Positions 8,894-20,016 of a stretch of 64,000 bases of DNA are shown piece by piece (the stretch's first letter is position 1; each line of letters opens with the position of its first letter). The translations under genes and the position numbers were made by a program. Source of the stretch: Desulfatitalea alkaliphila (GTDB lineage Bacteria > Desulfobacterota > Desulfobacteria > Desulfobacterales > Desulfosarcinaceae). The notes under the pieces were generated by a model that ran no database searches, was not told where the DNA came from, and saw only the letters and a list, made by a program, of their open reading frames with translations. The stretch lies in the NCBI RefSeq assembly GCF_022968795.1, contig NZ_JALJRB010000001.1, positions 1 through 64,000 on the forward strand, read 5' to 3'.

Positions 8894-8929
8894 TTAACTT
8901 AAAACTTAACACTTAACACTTAAAACTAC
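8894..8929. repeat. ACTTAAA-type short tandem array at the 3' end of nifE
   Basis: AT-rich array of 7-8-base units (ACTTAAA/ACTTAAC) in otherwise GC-rich DNA. The nifE stop codon and its last few codons lie inside it. Related arrays are at 13696-13729, 39532-39563 and 40010-40041. Confidence 0.75.
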
Positions 8930-10274
8930 TTTGTTTCACTATCTCCCATACCGGACTTGTCACCGACAAATGCACTTCCCTCGCAAAATTTCGCATCCCC
9001 TCAAACCCCGCCAGGGGTGTTTTGCGTTCGTGGTTGTGGTCACAGAAGCCCAGGCCCAGCTTGTAGGCGATGGGACGCTCCTTGACGCCGCCGATGAACA
9101 GGTCGGCCCCCTTTTCCACGACGAAGCGGGAGAGCTCCAAGGGGTTGGCGTCGTCCAGGATCACGGTGTCCGGGTCGCACAGGGCACGCATGTGGGCGTA
9201 GTCGTCGGCATTGCCGGTCTGGGAGCCGGCCAGCACCACCCGCATGCCGATCAGGCGCAGGGCCTTGATCAGGGAGAACACCTTGAAGGCACCGCCCACG
9301 TAAACGGCGGCGCACTTGCCTTCCAGGACGGCGCGGATGCGGCGCAGTTCCGGCATCACGGCGGCGACCGCCTCGCGCACCAGGGTTTCGGTGCGCGCCC
9401 GGACGTCGGGATGGTCGGAGAAGTGCGCGGCCACGTCGTAGAGCGCCTTGGCGGTGTCTTCCAGGCCGAAGTAGGAGGCCCGGATGTAGGGGATGCCGAA
9501 GCGCGCCTGCATCTGCTCGGCCAGGAAGGTCATGGCGCCGGAGCACTGCACCACGTTGAGGGTGGCGCCGTGGGCCCGGCGCACATCGTCCACCCGGCCG
9601 TCGCCGGTGAGCACCGACACCACCTGCACGCCCATCTGTTCGTAGTAGCGCCGGATCAGCCACGCCTCGCCGCCGATGTTGAATTCGCCCAGGATGTTGA
9701 TGCTCACCGGGGCGATATCCGTGGTGTCACCGGTGCCCACCAGGCCGAACAGGGCGTCGCAGGCCGCCTTGTAGCCGTCCTTCTTGGTGCCCTTGAACCC
9801 TTCGGAGTGCACCGGCAGCACCGGGATGGCCTGCTCCTTTTCGACCCGGCGGCAGACCGCCGCCACGTCGTCGCCGATGATGCCCACGATGCAGGTGCTG
9901 TAGACAAAGGCCGCCTTGGGCCGGTAGGCGGCGATCAGCTCGGTGAGGGCTTTGTAAAGCCGTTTTTCGCCGCCGAAGATCACCTCCCGCTCGCCCAGGT
10001 CGGTGGAAAAGCTCATGCGGTGCAACTGGGGGCCGGAGGAGAGCGCCCCGCGGATGTCCCAGGTGTAGGCGGCGCAGCCGATGGGGCCGTGCACCAGGTG
10101 CAGGGCGTCGGCGATGGGGTAGAGCACCACCCGCGACCCGCAGAACACGCAGGCCCGCTGGCTGACGCTGCCGGCCAGGCTGTGCCGGTCGCAGGCCATC
10201 TCGAAGGGCGCGCCGCCGGCCTTGTCATGAATTTGCTTCTCGCGTTCCCGCAACAACGGTATGGATGTCATCAT
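8913..10274 (-). CDS. nifE: Nitrogenase FeMo cofactor scaffold subunit NifE
   Basis: Alpha subunit of the NifEN scaffold, 453 residues from the chosen start. NifD-like cluster regions are visible: RACVFCGSRVVLYPI, VHGPIGCAAYTWD and STCIVGIIGDDV. The start at 10274 follows GAAGAAAGAG; an ATG ten codons upstream (10304) has no ribosome site. The C-terminal KQSSFKC and its stop codon are written by an ACTTAAA-type repeat, so the natural end of the protein has probably been altered by the repeat. It lies 170 bases after nifK, with a palindromic repeat in the gap. Confidence 0.95.
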   Translation of the reverse strand: MMTSIPLLREREKQIHDKAGGAPFEMACDRHSLAGSVSQRACVFCGSRVVLYPIADALHLVHGPIGCAAYTWDIRGALSSGPQLHRMSFSTDLGEREVIFGGEKRLYKALTELIAAYRPKAAFVYSTCIVGIIGDDVAAVCRRVEKEQAIPVLPVHSEGFKGTKKDGYKAACDALFGLVGTGDTTDIAPVSINILGEFNIGGEAWLIRRYYEQMGVQVVSVLTGDGRVDDVRRAHGATLNVVQCSGAMTFLAEQMQARFGIPYIRASYFGLEDTAKALYDVAAHFSDHPDVRARTETLVREAVAAVMPELRRIRAVLEGKCAAVYVGGAFKVFSLIKALRLIGMRVVLAGSQTGNADDYAHMRALCDPDTVILDDANPLELSRFVVEKGADLFIGGVKERPIAYKLGLGFCDHNHERKTPLAGFEGMRNFAREVHLSVTSPVWEIVKQSSFKC

Positions 10275-10307
10275 TTGATCTCTTTCTTCGAGAATGCCTG
10301 CCACGAC

Positions 10308-10337
10308 GGTGGATCCACTCCGCTTGATCCACCCTAC
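10308..10337. repeat. Palindromic intergenic repeat, copy 2 (nifK-nifE gap)
   Basis: Same 30-bp element as at 5949 (GGTGGATC...GATCCACC). Here the flanks also pair: ACGAC with GTCGT, and GCCTGCC (from about 10297) with GGCAGGC (to about 10358), extending the potential hairpin to about 60 bases. Confidence 0.8.
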
Positions 10338-10444
10338 TCGTCGTTTAATGCGGCAGGCCTTTCAGTGCCGGATCGGTGAACAGGCCAAACCCGTCGCCCC
10401 CAAGAATCGAACAGCCGCATCCCTTCACTTAAAATGATCTCTTC

Positions 10445-11821
10445 TTACAGCACCAACTCAAATTCGATGTCGCTGCTGTCCCGCTCCTTCCGATCCAACA
10501 CCGCATCCAACATCTTCTCCAGCAGTCGCAGGGCGCCGCGGTAGCCCACGGTGGGGAAGTAGCTGTGGCCCATGCGGTCGAGGATGGGAAAGCCGCAGCG
10601 CACAAAGGGGATGTCTTCATCCCGGGCGATGTACTTCAGATAGGTGTTGCCCATCAGCAGGTCCACGGAGCGCTCCTTGATCCACTGGTGGAAGAGAAAC
10701 ATGTCGCCGGGCACGGCGATGCGCAGGTCGTCGCCGGCATCGGCGAGGGTTTCACGCAACTGCTCCTCGAACTTTTTGCCGGCCGGCGAGCCGGTCACCA
10801 GGTAGACCGGGCGCATGTCCAGGGCGGTCAGAAAGCGGGAGAGGGCCAGCAGCTGGTCCGGATCGCCCACCAGGCCCACCCGCTTGCCGTAAAGATAGGG
10901 GTGCCAATCGGAGATGGCGTCCACCAGCTGGCCGCGCTCCAGGTCGATGGTTTCAGGCACGTTGACTCCGGCCATGCGCCGCAGGGTGTCCACGAACAGG
11001 TCGGTGTCGTGCAGGCCGATGGGCAAGTTGAGCACGGCGCAGGGCACCTTGCACTTGGCGTCCATGGCCAGCCCCGCGGGGGCCGAGGCCAGGGCCCCCA
11101 GGGCGATGCTGCCGACGCTGGCGCCGCTTTGGCGCAACTGGTCGATGGTGACGCCGCCTTCGGGGAACATGCGGTACTTGCCGGTCAACGGGCCGTTGAG
11201 CACCCGGGCGGTGTCGGGAAACAGGATGGCGGAGATGCCCATTTCGGTGGCCAGGCGCCGGATCTCGGTCATGTCGGCCGGCTCCACGAAGCCGGGGATC
11301 AGATTGATGGTGCGGCTGCGCGGCCCGCTTTCGGCGAAGTAGTCCACCATGGCCTTGGTCATGCTGGCAAACCCGGTGACGTGGGAGCCGACATAGCTGG
11401 GGGTGTTGGCGTGAAACACGTATTTGCCCTCCGGTATGCGACCGTCGGCCTTGGCCTTGTTGACGATCTGGGGAATGTCATCGCCGATGGTCTCGGAGAG
11501 ACAGGTGGTGTGCACCGCGATCACTTCCGGTTCATAGACCGTGAAGATGTTGTCGATGGCCTGCAGCAGGTTGGCCTGGCCGCCGAAAACCGAGGCCCCT
11601 TCGGTGAATGCGCTGGTGGCGGCCATCACCGGCTCCTTGTAGTGGCGCGTCAGGGTGCTGCGGTGGTAGGCGTAGCAACCTTGGGATCCGTGGCTGTGGG
11701 GCAGGCACCCGTGGATGCCAAGGGCGGCGTACATGGCCCCGATGGGTTGACAGGTTTTGGCCGGATTGACGGTCAACGCCTTGCGTTCCTTGATGTCGGC
11801 GGTGGTGTGTCTGAGTAGCAT
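10445..11821 (-). CDS. nifK: Nitrogenase molybdenum-iron protein beta chain
   Basis: Beta subunit of dinitrogenase; carries half of the P-cluster ligands. It has 458 residues, shorter than the roughly 520-residue Azotobacter protein because it lacks the long N-terminal extension, as in Clostridium-like and many Desulfobacterota enzymes. The P-cluster cysteines lie in KTCQPIGAMYAALGIHGC, HGSQGCYAYHR and TTCLSETIGDD. The start at 11821 follows AAGGAG about nine bases away; upstream codons to 11914 look like leader. It lies 85 bases after nifD. Confidence 0.96.
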   Translation of the reverse strand: MLLRHTTADIKERKALTVNPAKTCQPIGAMYAALGIHGCLPHSHGSQGCYAYHRSTLTRHYKEPVMAATSAFTEGASVFGGQANLLQAIDNIFTVYEPEVIAVHTTCLSETIGDDIPQIVNKAKADGRIPEGKYVFHANTPSYVGSHVTGFASMTKAMVDYFAESGPRSRTINLIPGFVEPADMTEIRRLATEMGISAILFPDTARVLNGPLTGKYRMFPEGGVTIDQLRQSGASVGSIALGALASAPAGLAMDAKCKVPCAVLNLPIGLHDTDLFVDTLRRMAGVNVPETIDLERGQLVDAISDWHPYLYGKRVGLVGDPDQLLALSRFLTALDMRPVYLVTGSPAGKKFEEQLRETLADAGDDLRIAVPGDMFLFHQWIKERSVDLLMGNTYLKYIARDEDIPFVRCGFPILDRMGHSYFPTVGYRGALRLLEKMLDAVLDRKERDSSDIEFELVL

Positions 11822-11906
11822 GGTGGTACACTCCTTACTTCGTGTCCATCCGGACACTCGCTTGCGTGGGTGTGATACGTGCGTGTGAGAAGATCGGTTG
11901 CGGCGA

Positions 11907-13568
11907 TCATTCAAAGGCGTATTTGGCGGCCAGTTCCGGATTCTTCTGCCAGGGGGCTTTCAGGTAGCCCCACACCCGGCTGTTGACCATGCGGTCGATC
12001 TCCTGGTAAAAGTTGATCGCCCCTTTGAACCCGGCATAGGGCCCCCCGTAGTCATAGCTGTGCAACTGCTTGAGGGGGATGCCGTGCTTCTGGATTACAT
12101 ACTTCTCCTTGATGCCGGCACAGAAGATATCCGGCTTGAACAGCGCGATCATCTTCTCGGTTTCGTGGTGGCTGATGTCGTCGATCACCAGGGCGCCGGC
12201 AGGCATTTCCGGCATCATCCCCGCGTAGTCGGCAAAATCGACCCCTTTCGCAGCCAGGGTCTCGGCCCGCTGCGCATCCACCCGCGGCCGGTAGCGTTCT
12301 GGATCGGGATGCACCTCCAACTCCTGGATGTTGCGGCTGTCGGCGTCCACCTTGATGTCGGGCAGCACCCGGCGGCCTTCATAGTCGTCCCGGTGGGCAA
12401 ATTCGTAGCCCGCCGACAAGGTCTTCATGCCCAGCTCCGCGAAAAGCTCCTGGTAATGGTGCGCCCGCGAGCCGCCCACGAACAGCATGGCCCGCTTGCC
12501 CTCGGTGCGCGGCCGCACCGCCGCCGCCTCGGCCTCCACCGCCGGCAGTTCGGCGGCGATCACCGCCTCCACCCGTTCGCTTAGGGCCGGATCGTCGAAA
12601 TAGGCGGCGATTTTGCGCAGAGACTTGGCAGTGGCCGCAGCCCCGATGAAATTGACTTTGATCCAGGGCAGCCCGAACTTGGTCTCCATCATTTCGGCCA
12701 CGTAGTTGATGGACCGATGGCACATGATCAGGTTCAGATCGGCGGTGTGGCTGCGGGCGAAGTGCTCGATACTGGAGTTGCCGCTGTAGGTGGCCACCAG
12801 GGTCAGGCCGCAAGCCTCGAAGATGCGCTCGATTTCAAAGGCGTCGCCGCCGATATTGTATTCGCCCAGCAGGTTGATCTTGAAATCCCCCTCGGGCACG
12901 GCATCGTCGGTGCCCACCACGTGGGTGAAGATGCCGTTGTTGGCGATGTGGTGGCCGGCCGACTGGCTGACCCCCTTGTACCCCTCGCAGGAGAAGCCGA
13001 AAACGTTGATGCCCAGCTTCTCTTTCATCTCCCGGCAGACGGCGTGCACGTCGTCGCCGATGAGCCCCACCGGGCAAGTGGAAAAGACAGCGATGGCCTT
13101 GGGTTTGAAGTTGTCGTAGGCCTCCTGGATGGCCAGGCGCAGCTTCTTTTCTCCGCCGAAGATGATCTCCTCGTCCTGCATGTCGGTGGTGAAGCAATAG
13201 GTCATGAAGTTGTGCCCGTCCGGCGAACTGTCGGGATCGGTCTGGTTGCGCCGCGTCAGCCAGCTGTAGAAGCCGCACCCCACCGGCCCGTGGGTGATGT
13301 TGACGATGTCCCGCGTAGGCCCCAGCACCACCCCCTTGCACCCGGCGTAGCAGCAGCCCCGCTGACTGATCAGCCCCGGCACGGTGCGCACATTGGACAT
13401 CACCACCGGCACCGACCCGTCCTCCCCCACCCGGTTGACCACGATCTGCTTGTCCCGCTTACGGGCCACCTTGGGCGGATACTTCTCCAACAAGCGCCTC
13501 CGCACCCCCTCCAGATCCTTGCCCTCCAGCACCCCATCCGCATCCTTGTATTCGGCTGAAATCGCCAT
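11907..13568 (-). CDS. nifD: Nitrogenase molybdenum-iron protein alpha chain
   Basis: Catalytic subunit of Mo-nitrogenase, 553 residues. By homology the P-cluster ligands are C72, C98 and C165 and the FeMo-co ligands are C283 (LNLIMCHRSINY) and H503 (QLHSYDYGGPY). The Q202/H206 pair of SQSAGHH matches Q191/H195 of Azotobacter NifD. Residues about 390-450 form the extra segment seen in Clostridium-type NifD and absent in Azotobacter, which explains the length. Presence of the Mo-type residues argues against a V-only or Fe-only enzyme. The start follows AAGGAG eight bases upstream. Confidence 0.97.
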   Translation of the reverse strand: MAISAEYKDADGVLEGKDLEGVRRRLLEKYPPKVARKRDKQIVVNRVGEDGSVPVVMSNVRTVPGLISQRGCCYAGCKGVVLGPTRDIVNITHGPVGCGFYSWLTRRNQTDPDSSPDGHNFMTYCFTTDMQDEEIIFGGEKKLRLAIQEAYDNFKPKAIAVFSTCPVGLIGDDVHAVCREMKEKLGINVFGFSCEGYKGVSQSAGHHIANNGIFTHVVGTDDAVPEGDFKINLLGEYNIGGDAFEIERIFEACGLTLVATYSGNSSIEHFARSHTADLNLIMCHRSINYVAEMMETKFGLPWIKVNFIGAAATAKSLRKIAAYFDDPALSERVEAVIAAELPAVEAEAAAVRPRTEGKRAMLFVGGSRAHHYQELFAELGMKTLSAGYEFAHRDDYEGRRVLPDIKVDADSRNIQELEVHPDPERYRPRVDAQRAETLAAKGVDFADYAGMMPEMPAGALVIDDISHHETEKMIALFKPDIFCAGIKEKYVIQKHGIPLKQLHSYDYGGPYAGFKGAINFYQEIDRMVNSRVWGYLKAPWQKNPELAAKYAFE

Positions 13569-13619
13569 AACCCATTCTCCTTGTCACAAATCAAAATTCT
13601 CCAATTCCCAACCCATAAT

Positions 13620-13649
13620 GGTGGATCCGCTCCGCTTGATCCACCCTAC
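13620..13649. repeat. Palindromic intergenic repeat, copy 3 (nifI2-nifD gap)
   Basis: Third copy of the 30-bp GGTGGATC...GATCCACC element, same orientation as the other two, 51 bases upstream of the nifD start. Confidence 0.8.
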
Positions 13650-13695
13650 ATCCTCAACACAAACGCGCTCCCCAAATCAAATGGCAGCATTCCAC

Positions 13696-13729
13696 AACTT
13701 AAAACTTTAAACTTAAAACTTAAAACTTT
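13696..13729. repeat. ACTTAAA-type short tandem array after nifI2
   Basis: AT-rich array of AACTTAAA-like units directly downstream of the nifI2 stop codon. It shares sequence with the arrays at 8894, 39532 and 40010. Confidence 0.75.
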
Positions 13730-13731
13730 CT

Positions 13732-14115
13732 TCACACCACATCATCCAACACCTCTTCCCCATCCTCCCCCGTCCGCACCCGCCAGGCATTCATGCACGG
13801 CAGCACGAAGATCATGCCGTCCCCCGGCTTGCCGGTGCGATTGACCCGGACAATGGTGTGGACCGTCTTCTCCACCAATGTGTCGGGCACCACGATGAGC
13901 AGGGCGCGCTTGGGAATCAGCCGCTGGCTCTGCCCCAACTGGGAGATGGCCTCCTCGTAGCCGCGCTCGGCGCCCTGGAGCAGGTGCAGGTCCACCAACC
14001 CCTTGCCGCGGCCCAGGGCATCCCGACCGGTGATCGACGGCAGCCCCACTTCGGCCAGGGCCCGCTTGGTCTGATTCATGCGGTTGAGCCGCACGATGGC
14101 CAGAATCTCTTTCAT
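13732..14115 (-). CDS. nifI2: Nitrogen regulatory PII-like protein NifI2
   Basis: PII-family trimeric protein, 127 residues, which together with NifI1 inhibits dinitrogenase when ammonium or the 2-oxoglutarate/ATP balance signals nitrogen sufficiency. The N-terminal KEILAIVRLNRMNQTKRAL and C-terminal GKPGDGMIFVLP are PII core strands; the T-loop contains an insert (LLQGAERGYEEAISQLGQ) typical of NifI2. The four-base ATGA overlap with nifI1 implies coupled translation. The position between nifH and nifD is diagnostic. Confidence 0.93.
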   Translation of the reverse strand: MKEILAIVRLNRMNQTKRALAEVGLPSITGRDALGRGKGLVDLHLLQGAERGYEEAISQLGQSQRLIPKRALLIVVPDTLVEKTVHTIVRVNRTGKPGDGMIFVLPCMNAWRVRTGEDGEEVLDDVV

Positions 14116-14468
14116 ATCTTCACCTCTTCTGTGGTGCCGTCGGCGTTCTCCTTGACACCCGAGCTGATAGTGTAGGCTTCCAAGACCGGCGAAACGAATA
14201 TCTTGCCGTCGCCGAAGGCCCCCTTTTCTCCCGTGCGGGCCGCTTTGATGATGGTGCGCACCACGAACTCCTTGTCGTTGTCCTTGACGACGGTGAGCAG
14301 CAGCTCCTTGGGGATCTCGTCGTAGGTGATTTCGCCGATCTTGATGCCGCGCTGCTTGCCGCGGCCGACCACCGACATCTTGGTGACGCCGGGAAAACCG
14401 GCCTCCATCAGGGCCGCCAGGACATCATCGACCTTCTCGGGTCGCACGATGGATCGAATCATAATCAT
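14112..14468 (-). CDS. nifI1: Nitrogen regulatory PII-like protein NifI1
   Basis: PII-family partner of NifI2, 118 residues. The core is visible in MIRSIVRPEKVDDVLAAL, GFPGVTKMSVVGRGKQRG and TGEKGAFGDGKIFVSPV. In methanogens and diazotrophic anaerobes NifI1-NifI2 bind NifDK directly and block electron transfer from NifH; 2-oxoglutarate relieves this. The second Met (MIR...) could be the true start. It lies 54 bases after nifH and overlaps nifI2 by four bases. Confidence 0.93.
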   Translation of the reverse strand: MIMIRSIVRPEKVDDVLAALMEAGFPGVTKMSVVGRGKQRGIKIGEITYDEIPKELLLTVVKDNDKEFVVRTIIKAARTGEKGAFGDGKIFVSPVLEAYTISSGVKENADGTTEEVKI

Positions 14469-14522
14469 CGCTATACTCCTCTCATGAAATTTTTGCGTTG
14501 AAGGTGCCCCGGAACGCCGCGG

Positions 14523-15476
<954 letters not shown>

Positions 15477-15584
15477 GCTTGCAAAGCATCGGCTTCCTTT
15501 TTTCCGGAATGCGCGCCAATGGCGGGGGAACAGACGCCCACAAGAAAGATGTCGAGCGATTGGACTGCAAATGAGCGGGACGTT

Positions 15585-15622
15585 TGTCGACATTATTGTC
15601 GCGCTCTACAAAAGTGTCGACA
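15585..15622. promoter_or_regulatory. Twin TGTCGACA palindromes upstream of the nifH promoter
   Basis: Two identical 8-bp palindromes (15585-15592 and 15615-15622) exactly 30 bp apart, i.e. about three helical turns. They lie some 135-170 bp upstream of the inferred start, the normal place for an enhancer of a sigma-54 activator. The classical NifA site TGT-N10-ACA was not found here. Confidence 0.55.
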
Positions 15623-15719
15623 ACCTTCTGTTTTTCTCCTGCGACATGCGTCAACCGCGCGCAACGATGCCGGCGCAACACCCGCTGCACCGTTCGCAAA
15701 GCACCGGCGCCGGCCGCGA

Positions 15720-17255
15720 TTACAACTTCTTCAAATCGATGCCATACTTGCGGATGCGGTACCCCAGCTGTCTGGGGGTGATGCCCAGCATGCGGGAGGC
15801 CTGTTGCTGGTTGTTGCGGCTGTGTTGCAAGGCTTCGAGGATGCGCTGACGCTCCAGGCGCTGCACCTGGTTGCCGAGATCGGCGCTGTCGGCGACGGTA
15901 TCTTCGTCGGTTGCCGGCGTTGCACCTTTGAAGCAGAGGATCGCGGGCGGCAGGTCCGCTTCGGTGATCACTTCCTTTTCGGTCATGATCACCATGCGCT
16001 CAACGGTGTTGGCCAACTCGCGCACATTTCCCGGCCAGCTGTATTGCTTGAGCCGCGCCACGGCGTTGGGGTGCAAACGCAGGCTGCGGTTGTGGAGGTT
16101 GTTGCGTTTCTGCAGGTAGAAGTCGAGCAGCAGCGGAATGTCGTCGGCGCGGCGGCGCAGGGGCGGCAGCACGATGGGCACCACGTTCAAGCGCCAGTAC
16201 AGATCCTCCCGGAAGTTACCGCGGGCCACCTCGTCCATCAGGTTGCGGTTGGTGGCGGTGACCACGCGCACATCCACGGTGAGATGCTCGTTGCCGCCGA
16301 TACGCTCAAAGGCCCGCTCCTGAAGCACCCGCAGCAGTTTGACTTGCAGATTCAAGGACAACTCGCCGATTTCATCCAGGAAGATGGTCCCTTGGTCGGC
16401 CAGCTCGAAACGGCCCGCCCGGCGCACGGCGGCGCCGGTAAAGGCCCCTTTTTCGACGCCGAACAGTTCGGCCTCGATGAGATTTTCCGGCAGGGCCGCC
16501 AAATTGACCGCCACAAACGGCTTGCGCGCGCGACCGCTCTGGTAATGCAGGGTCCGGGCGACCAGCTCTTTGCCCGTGCCGCTCTCCCCCAGCAGCAAAA
16601 CGGTGGTGTCGGTGGCGGCCACCTTGCGCACCATCTTCAACACCTGCTGAAAGGGGGCGGACTCGCCCACGATGTTGGGCAGGCTGAACTTCTCCTCAAG
16701 CTGCGAACGCAGATTGCCGCACTCGTGCTCCGCTTTGCGCAGGTGCTCCCAAAGCACCACGAACTGGGCGATGAAGGAGGCCACGATGGAGAGCACCCGC
16801 AGATCGTCGTCCACGTTGCCCTCCGTGGCGCTGTAAATGCCGTCCACGCTGATCACCCCCAGGGAATTGCCGTCCAGGGCGATGGGCATGCACAGGAAAG
16901 AGATACCGCTCTTCTGGGGTCGCGATTCGGTCTTGTTGAGAAACTTGGGCTCGGCCCCGATATTGGGCACGAACATGGGGCGACCGGTCTCGATCACCTG
17001 CCCCACGATGCCTTCGCCGATGCGGTACTTGCCGCGGCGGACCGCGTCGTGGGTCAAGCCGTAGGCCGCCACGATCTTCAACTCCTTGGAAAAGGGGTCG
17101 AGCAGAAAGACGCAGCCCCGTTGCATGCCCAGGCGCCCGGCCAGGATCTGCATGGCGGCCTGCAGGTTCTGCTCCAGGTCGAACGATCGCGTCAGCACCT
17201 GGCTGACCTGCAAAATCGCGCTCAACTCCTCGTTTTTACGCAGCAGCCGGTCCAT
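15720..17255 (-). CDS. nifA: Nif-specific sigma-54 activator NifA
   Basis: Enhancer-binding activator of nif promoters, about 511 residues. Domains: N-terminal GAF (from about residue 1 to 170), AAA+ core with Walker A GESGTGKE and the sigma-54 contact loop GAFTGA ([14 protein letters not shown]), and a C-terminal Fis-type helix-turn-helix ([18 protein letters not shown]). The linker has a lone Cys and no C-x4-C, the motif tied to oxygen-sensitive rhizobial NifA. I give the first ATG (17255, CAGGTG upstream); GTG/TTG codons at 17288/17291 with a better AAGGA are real alternatives. It is co-oriented with nifH and lies directly upstream; no nifL was seen. Confidence 0.92.
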   Translation of the reverse strand: MDRLLRKNEELSAILQVSQVLTRSFDLEQNLQAAMQILAGRLGMQRGCVFLLDPFSKELKIVAAYGLTHDAVRRGKYRIGEGIVGQVIETGRPMFVPNIGAEPKFLNKTESRPQKSGISFLCMPIALDGNSLGVISVDGIYSATEGNVDDDLRVLSIVASFIAQFVVLWEHLRKAEHECGNLRSQLEEKFSLPNIVGESAPFQQVLKMVRKVAATDTTVLLLGESGTGKELVARTLHYQSGRARKPFVAVNLAALPENLIEAELFGVEKGAFTGAAVRRAGRFELADQGTIFLDEIGELSLNLQVKLLRVLQERAFERIGGNEHLTVDVRVVTATNRNLMDEVARGNFREDLYWRLNVVPIVLPPLRRRADDIPLLLDFYLQKRNNLHNRSLRLHPNAVARLKQYSWPGNVRELANTVERMVIMTEKEVITEADLPPAILCFKGATPATDEDTVADSADLGNQVQRLERQRILEALQHSRNNQQQASRMLGITPRQLGYRIRKYGIDLKKL

Positions 17256-17522
17256 GGGGCACCTGATCCCGTCAAAGGTCCATCTCACCAACGCTTCCTT
17301 TGAGCAATGCCCATGCCAGGATCGTTGCCACCCGATATTTCCCGCAAGGGGCTCGAATCGCTTAAAATCCTTCCATCCGGCAAGCGAACCGGACGAACCC
17401 GCATGCTACATACTTGTCATATCAATCATCCATGGAAACGTTTTTGTATTCCGGCGGGCGGGAGATTTCTGCTTCAAGACAGGTGTGGCGCAGGCCGGCT
17501 GGCGCAAGAGGCAACGTCCGGT

Positions 17523-18056
17523 TCAGGGAATGGTAGGGAACCTTGGTTGGCTGCCTGTTTTCTCCATGATCTTCATACAGACACCCTCTTGTGACAGTCC
17601 GGCACACTCAATACGGATGTCTGCATACTTACGGTACAGCGGGACGCGTTCCTGGAACAACTCGGCAAAGCTCTGATCAGCCGGTTTTGCGAGGCCCCGC
17701 TTGCCGAAATCCGCCACCCTGGATTGCAGCGCAAGCATGTCCACATCCAGGAAGATGAGAATACCGCATGTTTTGAGATATGTCATGGATGCGTCACTGT
17801 AAATCGCACTGCCACCGGTGGCGATGACGTGGTTGTGGACGTCCAGCCCGAGGAGAATCTGCTCTTCGATTTTCCGCAGGGCAGCATATCCGTCTTGGTC
17901 AACGATGTCCTGCAATGTGCGCCGGTGCGAGGTCTGGATCAGCACGTCCGTATCCACGAAGTCCCGGGATGTCATCTTCGCAAGGATCACCCCCACCGTG
18001 CTCTTTCCGGAGCCGGGCATTCCGATCAATACAATGTTTGAAGGTGTCGCTGTCAT
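17523..18056 (-). CDS. aroK: Shikimate kinase
   Basis: Phosphorylates shikimate in the common aromatic pathway; 177 residues, the family's usual length. Walker A GMPGSGKST (12-20), the shikimate-binding DTDVLI, ATGGSAIY corresponding to the GGG loop, and the RVPLYRKYADI region near the C-terminus are visible. The lid reads RGLAKP rather than the common RPLL, so substrate handling may differ. The start at 18056 is chosen as the Met directly before the P-loop strand; a GGAGG is rather far upstream. It is not next to the aroF-aroB operon of this window but should act in the same pathway. Confidence 0.82.
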   Translation of the reverse strand: MTATPSNIVLIGMPGSGKSTVGVILAKMTSRDFVDTDVLIQTSHRRTLQDIVDQDGYAALRKIEEQILLGLDVHNHVIATGGSAIYSDASMTYLKTCGILIFLDVDMLALQSRVADFGKRGLAKPADQSFAELFQERVPLYRKYADIRIECAGLSQEGVCMKIMEKTGSQPRFPTIP

Positions 18057-18449
18057 CCTACGAAAAAGCCAACCTCCGGGATAATCATGCCGATCCTTGG
18101 ATTCATGGAGACGCCTCGGTTGCATAACGGCGCGTTTCAGCGGGCGCATGGTTCTTGCGATCCACTGCAAACACGATTCAATTGGATTGTCAACGCAAGG
18201 ATGGGTCAACGCCCCTGATTTATGCCCATGTGCGCATTCTTGGCGGCATTGGGATGCAGCATCCCGCGGTGGCGCGCGGGTGGCGTCAGGCCGATGGGGC
18301 GAGGCGTTTAAGAGGCGGATGCCTATGGTTCCCAACGGCCGCAAAGCCATGGACAGGGCGGCGATCCGATGCTAATTTCAACACGACGGATTTGTTTCGA
18401 TGCCCTGTGGGCATCGGCCGGTTCGACCCCCAACAAGACAGGAGGCCGC
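18057..18449. other. Divergent intergenic region, nothing firmly identified
   Basis: 393 bases between the divergent shikimate kinase and SLC13 transporter genes. Open frames here are continuations of gene frames without ribosome sites. A TTGACA on the minus strand near 18195 lacks a good -10. The transporter's AGGAGG lies at its end. Confidence 0.5.
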
Positions 18450-19973
<1,524 letters not shown>

Positions 19974-19976
<3 letters not shown>

Positions 19977-20016
19977 GGGCTCGCGAAACAATAAATTTGC
20001 ATTTTAGGCGCCCGGT
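19974..20016. repeat. Half copy of the TAAGGGCTCGCG repeat between convergent genes
   Basis: About 42 bp closely matching the left end of the element at 39664-39848 (TAAGGGCTCGCGAAA ... CATTTTAGGCGCCCGG). It holds the stop codon of the SLC13 gene on the plus strand and the last codons and stop of the HEAT-repeat gene on the minus strand. Confidence 0.8.

Noticed and set aside
8753-8929. Possible CRISPR-like array
   Set aside because: Units are 7-9 bp without spacers; they are simple tandem repeats.
12379-12813. Arg/His-rich frames overlapping nifD and other nif genes on the same strand
   Set aside because: Frame-shifted readings of nif coding sequence with no ribosome sites.
15483-15505. 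Second GG-N10-GC pair as a nifH -24/-12 promoter
   Set aside because: Only the two dinucleotides match; the flanking bases are poly-A/T and unlike the consensus, whereas TGGCAC at 15471 is a far better fit.
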